Assembly (NCBI GenBank): GCA_934215405.1 | Contig: CAKPZU010000035.1 | Location: 1 to 17,765, forward strand | Origin: an uncultured Bacilli bacterium | Lineage (GTDB): Bacteria > Bacillota_I > Bacilli_A > RFN20 > CAG-631 | Length of the DNA stretch: 17,765 nucleotides | Reading direction: 5' to 3' | Shown: piece by piece, positions 14,040-17,765 of the stretch | Layout: every line of letters starts with the position of its first letter | Position numbering within the stretch: position 1 is the first letter of the stretch | The notes under the pieces: model-generated | Database searches by the model: none | Seen by the model: the letters and a program-made list of their open reading frames with translations, nothing else | Told to the model about the DNA's origin: nothing | Program-made: the position numbers and the translations under genes

Positions 14040-14312
14040 ATGAATAAAAGAGACTTAATTGAGAAGATAGCTGTTGAAAATAATATTACTAAAGTTAAAG
14101 CTGAAGCTATGGTAAATGCAGTATTTTCAACTATCGTTGATGAATTAAAAACTGGCGAAGTTGTAAAGGTTCCAAAATTTGGTAGCTTCGTTGTTAAAAC
14201 ACGTAAGCAAAGAGTAGCTGTAATTCCAAATACAGAAAAAAGAGTACTTGTTCCATCTTATAGAATTGCTGGATTCCGTCCTGCTAAGAACTTAAAGGAT
14301 CAAGTAAAATAA
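14040..14312 (+). CDS. hup: HU-type nucleoid DNA-binding protein
   Basis: Encodes 90 residues, the standard HU length, from ATG 14040 with AAAGGAG upstream. HU dimers bend and compact DNA and help replication and repair. Seen: the helical N-half (NKRDLIEKIAVENNITKVKA), the KVPKFGSF turn, the two-strand DNA-binding arm and the C-terminal FRPAKNLKDQVK. Odd: the arm tip, usually GRNPxTG, is AVIPNTE. The DNA-intercalating Pro is kept but the preceding Arg and Asn are not, and IPA becomes VPS. It follows spoIVA, the order seen in B. subtilis (spoIVA-hbs), but has its own promoter and terminator, so it is transcribed as a single gene. Confidence 0.95.
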   Translation: MNKRDLIEKIAVENNITKVKAEAMVNAVFSTIVDELKTGEVVKVPKFGSFVVKTRKQRVAVIPNTEKRVLVPSYRIAGFRPAKNLKDQVK

Positions 14313-14337
14313 TTTAGCTTTATTAACTAATATTAAG

Positions 14338-14368
14338 AAAAAGTAATTTTTAACGAATTACTTTTTTT
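14338..14368 (+). terminator. intrinsic terminator after HU
   Basis: AAGTAATT (14341-14348) pairs with AATTACTT (14356-14363), extended by A-T pairs outward, and ends in a seven-T run. Confidence 0.85.
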
Positions 14369-14399
14369 CTTTTTTCATATTTTTTAATAGGTGATTATA

Positions 14400-15029
14400 A
14401 TGAAAATAGCTCTTTGTGGATATAAAGGAAAGGTTGGAAAGGAAGTCTATTCTTTATTAAAGGAAAATAAATATAAGGTAATTGGTGTTGATATTGATAG
14501 TAAGCCATTACATGAAATTATTGAGCATGTTGATTTAGTAATTGATTTTACTAATAAAAATCAAGCCTTAAAGCATATTTATACTTGTATTGATTATCAT
14601 AAGCCATTTATTTGTGGAACAACCTCTTTTACAAGTTTAGAATTAGCTTTAATAAAGAAATTATGTAATAAAGAAAATGTAAAAGGCATAATATGCTATA
14701 ACTTTGCTATACCTATAAATATTATTTTAAAGCAAATAGATTATTTTAAAAAATATTTTACTGAAATGGAATATATTGATATTCATCATGTTTCAAAAAT
14801 CGATAAGGTATCAGGTACAACCTATTTATTTTTATTAAAAAATGATAAATTTATAGTAAAATCCTATAAAACACATAAAAATACCATAGTTTATATTATT
14901 AAAATGCTAGCAAAATATGATAAAATGATAATAACATATATAGTAGATGACAGAAAGGCATTTGCTATAGGATTATTAAACTATTTAAAAACTAAGGATG
15001 AAGGTTTAATAACTAATTTACTAGAATAA
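14400..15029 (+). CDS. dapB: 4-hydroxy-tetrahydrodipicolinate reductase, shortened
   Basis: Encodes 209 residues from ATG 14400 (TAGGTG upstream; a GTG three codons earlier overlaps that site). DapB reduces the dihydrodipicolinate precursor with NAD(P)H on the way to diaminopimelate and lysine. Seen: the nucleotide-binding GYKGKVG (7-13), VIDFT (47-51), CGTTSF (72-77), and the active-site block HHVSKIDKVSGT with His129-His130, Lys133 and Ser138-Gly139-Thr140. Odd: the family has about 240-270 residues. The stretch after SGT, which normally carries RxGxxxGxH, is reduced to a few residues (KSYKTHKNT), though the FAIGLL end remains. First gene of a packed operon: the cca start is 1 nt after its stop. 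It may be catalytically altered or a minimal version. Confidence 0.85.
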   Translation: MKIALCGYKGKVGKEVYSLLKENKYKVIGVDIDSKPLHEIIEHVDLVIDFTNKNQALKHIYTCIDYHKPFICGTTSFTSLELALIKKLCNKENVKGIICYNFAIPINIILKQIDYFKKYFTEMEYIDIHHVSKIDKVSGTTYLFLLKNDKFIVKSYKTHKNTIVYIIKMLAKYDKMIITYIVDDRKAFAIGLLNYLKTKDEGLITNLLE

Positions 15030-15030
15030 T

Positions 15031-15699
15031 ATGGATATAAAAAAAATAAAAGAAGTAATAGAAATAATAAAGAAAAAGAAATATAAAGCTTATTTAGTTG
15101 GTGGCTCGTCTCGTGATTTTTTACTTCAAAGGAATTTTTATGATGTTGATATAGCTACATCAGCTCCACTTAATATTATTAAAAGCTTATTTGAAGTAGT
15201 TGAGGATAAAGGAAATAATTTAGGATCAATTAAAATAAATTACAAAGGTATAATAATAGATATAACAAGATTTAGAATTGAAACCTATGATGATTCAATT
15301 TACCCACATATAAGTGAATTTGTAGATGATGAAGAAATAGATGCTAAAAGGCGAGACTTTACTATTAATGCTATATATTTAGATTTAACTAACAATGAAA
15401 TAGTTGACCCATACAATGGAATTAAAGATTTATTTTCTTATACACTTAGATTAATAGGTGATGTAAATATAAGAATTAAAGAAGATCCAACTCGAATATT
15501 AAGAGGGCTTAGAATTGCTAGTAAATTAAACTTTATTATTGAAGAAAATACTAAAAATGCTTTTATTTTAAATAAAGATGAATTAAAGCGATTAACAAAA
15601 AGTAAATATGAAAAAGAAATATTAAAAATGAAGGATGAAATAGGAGAAGTTAAAGCTAATAAAATATTAGAAGAATATAAAATAAAGGAGAAGCTATGA
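15031..15699 (+). CDS. cca: CCA-adding tRNA nucleotidyltransferase, catalytic half only
   Basis: Encodes 222 residues from ATG 15031. The family adds or repairs the 3' CCA of tRNA. Seen: the polymerase-beta-type head with LVGGSSRDFLL (22-32), the catalytic DVD (38-40), the GNNLGSIKI loop, RRDFTINA (about 107-114) and EDPTRILRGLRIA (about 149-161), the motifs of class II enzymes. Odd: the usual length is about 380-450 residues. The neck, body and tail domains that hold the tRNA are nearly absent, because the protein ends about 60 residues after the last motif. GGxVRD is GGSSRD here. The end overlaps the dnaD start by 4 bp (ATGA). No frameshift is needed to explain the shortness, so it is probably a compact enzyme rather than a broken one. 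Confidence 0.85.
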   Translation: MDIKKIKEVIEIIKKKKYKAYLVGGSSRDFLLQRNFYDVDIATSAPLNIIKSLFEVVEDKGNNLGSIKINYKGIIIDITRFRIETYDDSIYPHISEFVDDEEIDAKRRDFTINAIYLDLTNNEIVDPYNGIKDLFSYTLRLIGDVNIRIKEDPTRILRGLRIASKLNFIIEENTKNAFILNKDELKRLTKSKYEKEILKMKDEIGEVKANKILEEYKIKEKL

Positions 15700-16316
15700 A
15701 TATAAATCGTTATATAAATTTTGAAAGATTATTGACATTAAATTATAAAAAAATTGGTTTATCAGATGATGAATTTGTTTTACTTTTAATTACTTATGAA
15801 TTAGTACAAACAGGAACTGTCTTTGTAAATCCCTTAGACTTGGCTTTTTTATGTAATTTTACTCCAACGAAAATAGATGTTATTTACTCAGGATTAATTG
15901 CTAAAAAATATATTGAGAATCAATTTGATAATAATAATACTATGTATACAAGCTTTGATGGAATTATTAAAAGATTACTTGATTGCTTAGATAATATTGT
16001 TGATACTCAGGATGCTTTAAGTAAAAAAGAAAAGATTAAGGAAGAGGATTTGTTTAAATACATGCAAAAGTTCTTTTCTCGTCCTTTATCACCGCTTGAA
16101 TATGATGTTATTCAAGGCTGGAAAAATAAAAAATATGACTTTGAGCTTATAAAGGCTGCCTGTGAGCTAGCTATGCAAAATAATAACAAATCAATTAGAT
16201 ATATTGATACAATTATTTTTGAAGAAAACAAAAAGCAAGAGCTAGGACTTGAAGAATATCAAAAGAGCCAACAAGAAACAATAGAATTATCAAAGGTTGA
16301 TTGGCTAAATAAGTAA
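15696..16316 (+). CDS. dnaD: DnaD replication-initiation protein
   Basis: Encodes 206 residues from ATG 15696, overlapping the cca stop by 4 bp, with AAAGGAG inside the cca end. DnaD works with DnaB and DnaI to load the replicative helicase at oriC and at PriA-restarted forks. Seen: the N-terminal winged-helix oligomerisation domain (about 1-95; GLSDDEFVLLLITYELVQTG, FVNPLDLAFL) and the C-terminal DDBH2 domain (about 122-185) with FFSRPLSPLEYDVIQGWKNK and the SIRYIDTII signature. Normal length is about 200-230. The usual Trp after the YIDxIL motif is missing (IIFEENKK). It keeps its ancestral place just upstream of nth. Confidence 0.92.
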   Translation: MNINRYINFERLLTLNYKKIGLSDDEFVLLLITYELVQTGTVFVNPLDLAFLCNFTPTKIDVIYSGLIAKKYIENQFDNNNTMYTSFDGIIKRLLDCLDNIVDTQDALSKKEKIKEEDLFKYMQKFFSRPLSPLEYDVIQGWKNKKYDFELIKAACELAMQNNNKSIRYIDTIIFEENKKQELGLEEYQKSQQETIELSKVDWLNK

Positions 16317-16317
16317 T

Positions 16318-16932
16318 ATGGATGAAAAGCTAACATATATCCATAATATGTATCCTAATGCTAAATGTGAATTAGTATACAATAATATTTTTCAGCTTGT
16401 AGTAGTTGTATCATTATCAGCTCAAACAACCGATAAAAGAGTCAACATGTGTAGTCCTATATTATTTTTAAAATATCCAACAATTGAAGCTTTAGCTAAT
16501 GCTAATATTAAAGATGTTAGTGAAATAATAAAGCCAATAGGAATGGTTAATAATAAAGCTAAAAACATAATTAATTTAGCTAAGGCTATTCATAATGAAT
16601 ATAATGATGTTGTTCCTAAAAGTAAAGAAGAATTAGTTAATCTTCCAGGAGTTGGAAATAAAACAGCTAATGTAGTTTTAGCTGAAGGCTTTAAAATACC
16701 AGCCTTTCCAGTGGATACTCATATAAACAGAATAGCCAAACGCCTATATTATGCAACGCTTAATGATACTGTAGAAGATGTTGAAAGAAAGCTAAAGAAA
16801 AAAATCCCCCAAGATATGTGGATAAGTATGCATCATTCACTTATTTTCTTTGGAAGATATTTTTGTAAGGCTATTAATCCTTTATGTGATGAATGTAAAT
16901 TAAAAGGAAAATGTCGAAAAAACTACAAGTAA
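16318..16932 (+). CDS. nth: endonuclease III, DNA glycosylase/AP lyase
   Basis: Encodes 204 residues, a typical length, from ATG 16318, 1 nt after the dnaD stop. It removes oxidised pyrimidines from DNA and cuts at the abasic site in base-excision repair. Seen: LSAQTTDKRVN (33-43), the helix-hairpin-helix LPGVGNKTANVV with catalytic Lys115, the catalytic Asp133 in FPVDTHINRIAKRL, and a [4Fe-4S] loop C183-x6-C190-x2-C193-x5-C199. All key residues are present, so it should be active. It is the last gene of the dapB operon. Its final 10 bp overlap the end of the opposing penicillin-binding protein gene, with no terminator between them. Confidence 0.96.
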   Translation: MDEKLTYIHNMYPNAKCELVYNNIFQLVVVVSLSAQTTDKRVNMCSPILFLKYPTIEALANANIKDVSEIIKPIGMVNNKAKNIINLAKAIHNEYNDVVPKSKEELVNLPGVGNKTANVVLAEGFKIPAFPVDTHINRIAKRLYYATLNDTVEDVERKLKKKIPQDMWISMHHSLIFFGRYFCKAINPLCDECKLKGKCRKNYK

Positions 16933-17765
16933 ATATCAATGCTTTTAGCATTTCCATTTAATAATCCATTAGTATATTTATAATAAATTTTAAAACTATA
17001 ATAACTATTTTTTAATGGAATAGTTATTATTTTTTCTTTTTCATTTAATATTAAGGAATTAATTAAATTGTTATTTTCATAAATATCAACAATGATATTT
17101 AAACCACCCATTATTTTATTGATATCATATATTTTATTAATGTCTTCTTCTTTACTATTAAAAATAATATTTAATTCATTGTTTAAAATGAAATAATCAA
17201 AATCAACATATTTTTCAATTAATGGTTCTATAAAATAAGTAGTAGGAGTATTATCTTTTTTATATAAAGCATCAACAATATAATTAGAAGCAACTTGTGG
17301 AGTTGCAAGTAAATTACTACCTAAAACTACCTTTTTACTTACTAAGCCTTCTGGCATAGTAAAATCAGTGTTACTACTTTTTAAGCTACTATACATCAAT
17401 TTAGTAAATTTTTTTAAGATATTAGCATCAGTATTATTACTAGTAAAATATGTTTTTTCATCCTTTAAATACTTATCAAAGCCACTCCAAGAAACAATAG
17501 TATAATCCTTATTAAAGCTTGCTAGCCATTTATCCTTTGAAGCATTTTTAGGATAATTATTTTTATTTATTATAGATTCATCAAAGGATGTTGTACCGGT
17601 TTTAGCATATACATTAATATTATTAGGCTTACAATCTCTTATTGACCAATAATTATTATTCATAACCTGCTTTAATACATCAATTAATAAATAAGCACTT
17701 TCGTCAGACAAAACCTTTTTACCTTCGTTTTCAAAATTAATAACCTTATTACTTCCATCAAGAAG
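16923..17765 (-). CDS. ponA: class A penicillin-binding protein, C-terminal part (5' end outside the window)
   Basis: Seen: an open frame on the minus strand from the right edge (reads LLDGSNKVINFENEGKKVLS...) to TAG at 16923-16925, 280 residues and incomplete at its N-terminus. It has the end of the transpeptidase domain: SDESAYLLIDVLKQVM, then the KTGTT motif at 17589-17603 that lines the beta-lactam-binding active site, and DKWLASFNKDYTIVSWSGFD. After that come about 170 residues of a beta-rich C-terminal extension (from MPEGLV onward). Known: class A PBPs polymerise and cross-link peptidoglycan outside the membrane. Position opposite nth matches ponA of B. subtilis. The upstream SxxK and SxN motifs and the glycosyltransferase domain lie beyond the window. 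Confidence 0.88.
   Translation of the reverse strand, partial: LLDGSNKVINFENEGKKVLSDESAYLLIDVLKQVMNNNYWSIRDCKPNNINVYAKTGTTSFDESIINKNNYPKNASKDKWLASFNKDYTIVSWSGFDKYLKDEKTYFTSNNTDANILKKFTKLMYSSLKSSNTDFTMPEGLVSKKVVLGSNLLATPQVASNYIVDALYKKDNTPTTYFIEPLIEKYVDFDYFILNNELNIIFNSKEEDINKIYDINKIMGGLNIIVDIYENNNLINSLILNEKEKIITIPLKNSYYSFKIYYKYTNGLLNGNAKSIDIYL

Noticed and set aside
1..17765. tRNA, rRNA or riboswitch genes
   Set aside because: I looked in the spacers on both strands and saw no cloverleaf, rRNA block or known riboswitch core.

Overview
The window is AT-rich DNA from a low-G+C Gram-positive bacterium. It reads with the standard bacterial code: TGG is used for Trp and TGA is a real stop, for example at the end of cca, so it is not a UGA-recoding mollicute. 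A full-length spoIVA, the gene order spoIVA-hup and the block dapB-cca-dnaD-nth next to an inverted ponA all match the chromosome layout known from Bacillus subtilis. Together with the compaction and several shortened enzymes, this suggests an uncultured gut Bacilli or Erysipelotrichia-like lineage. That placement is an inference.

The left 9 kb is a polymorphic-toxin locus of the RHS type. It opens inside the 3' end of an rhs/wapA-like gene (2-883). This encodes the end of the RHS core, a glycine-zipper membrane-like linker and a C-terminal domain that I read as a CD38/ADP-ribosyl-cyclase-like (ARC) NADase. Its immunity gene follows at 885. Downstream is a graveyard of older modules: about ten small, mutually unrelated, possible immunity genes (1933, 2405, 3429, 4034, 4390, 5152, 5927, 6508, 6933 and possibly 7720). 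Their toxins are gone or survive only as frameshifted relics. The debris includes a degraded RHS core (2977-3326, with 67 bp identical to the window start), a decayed ARC-toxin tail (1791-1940), a 113-bp terminator-bearing repeat present twice (2863 and 5602), and toxin tails whose Leu-x-Gly-Gly codons coincide with the Shine-Dalgarno of the next immunity gene. This fits repeated tip replacement, in which a new toxin/immunity pair is inserted behind the RHS core and older pairs are pushed downstream.

From 7.5 to 12.4 kb lie a possible GH3 gene relic, a two-part orphan protein with a DUF1871-like segment, a cytoplasmic GH3 beta-glycosidase with its own extended -10 promoter, and a zinc-ribbon CPBP-type membrane protease with an unusual extra ~100-residue insertion.

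From 12.4 kb to the end is conserved chromosomal backbone: spoIVA (spore coat basement ATPase), hup (HU), then the tightly packed operon dapB-cca-dnaD-nth, with gaps of 1 bp or overlaps of 4 bp. The end of a class A penicillin-binding protein (ponA) runs in from the right and overlaps nth tail to tail by 10 bp. DapB and Cca are clearly shorter than their families.
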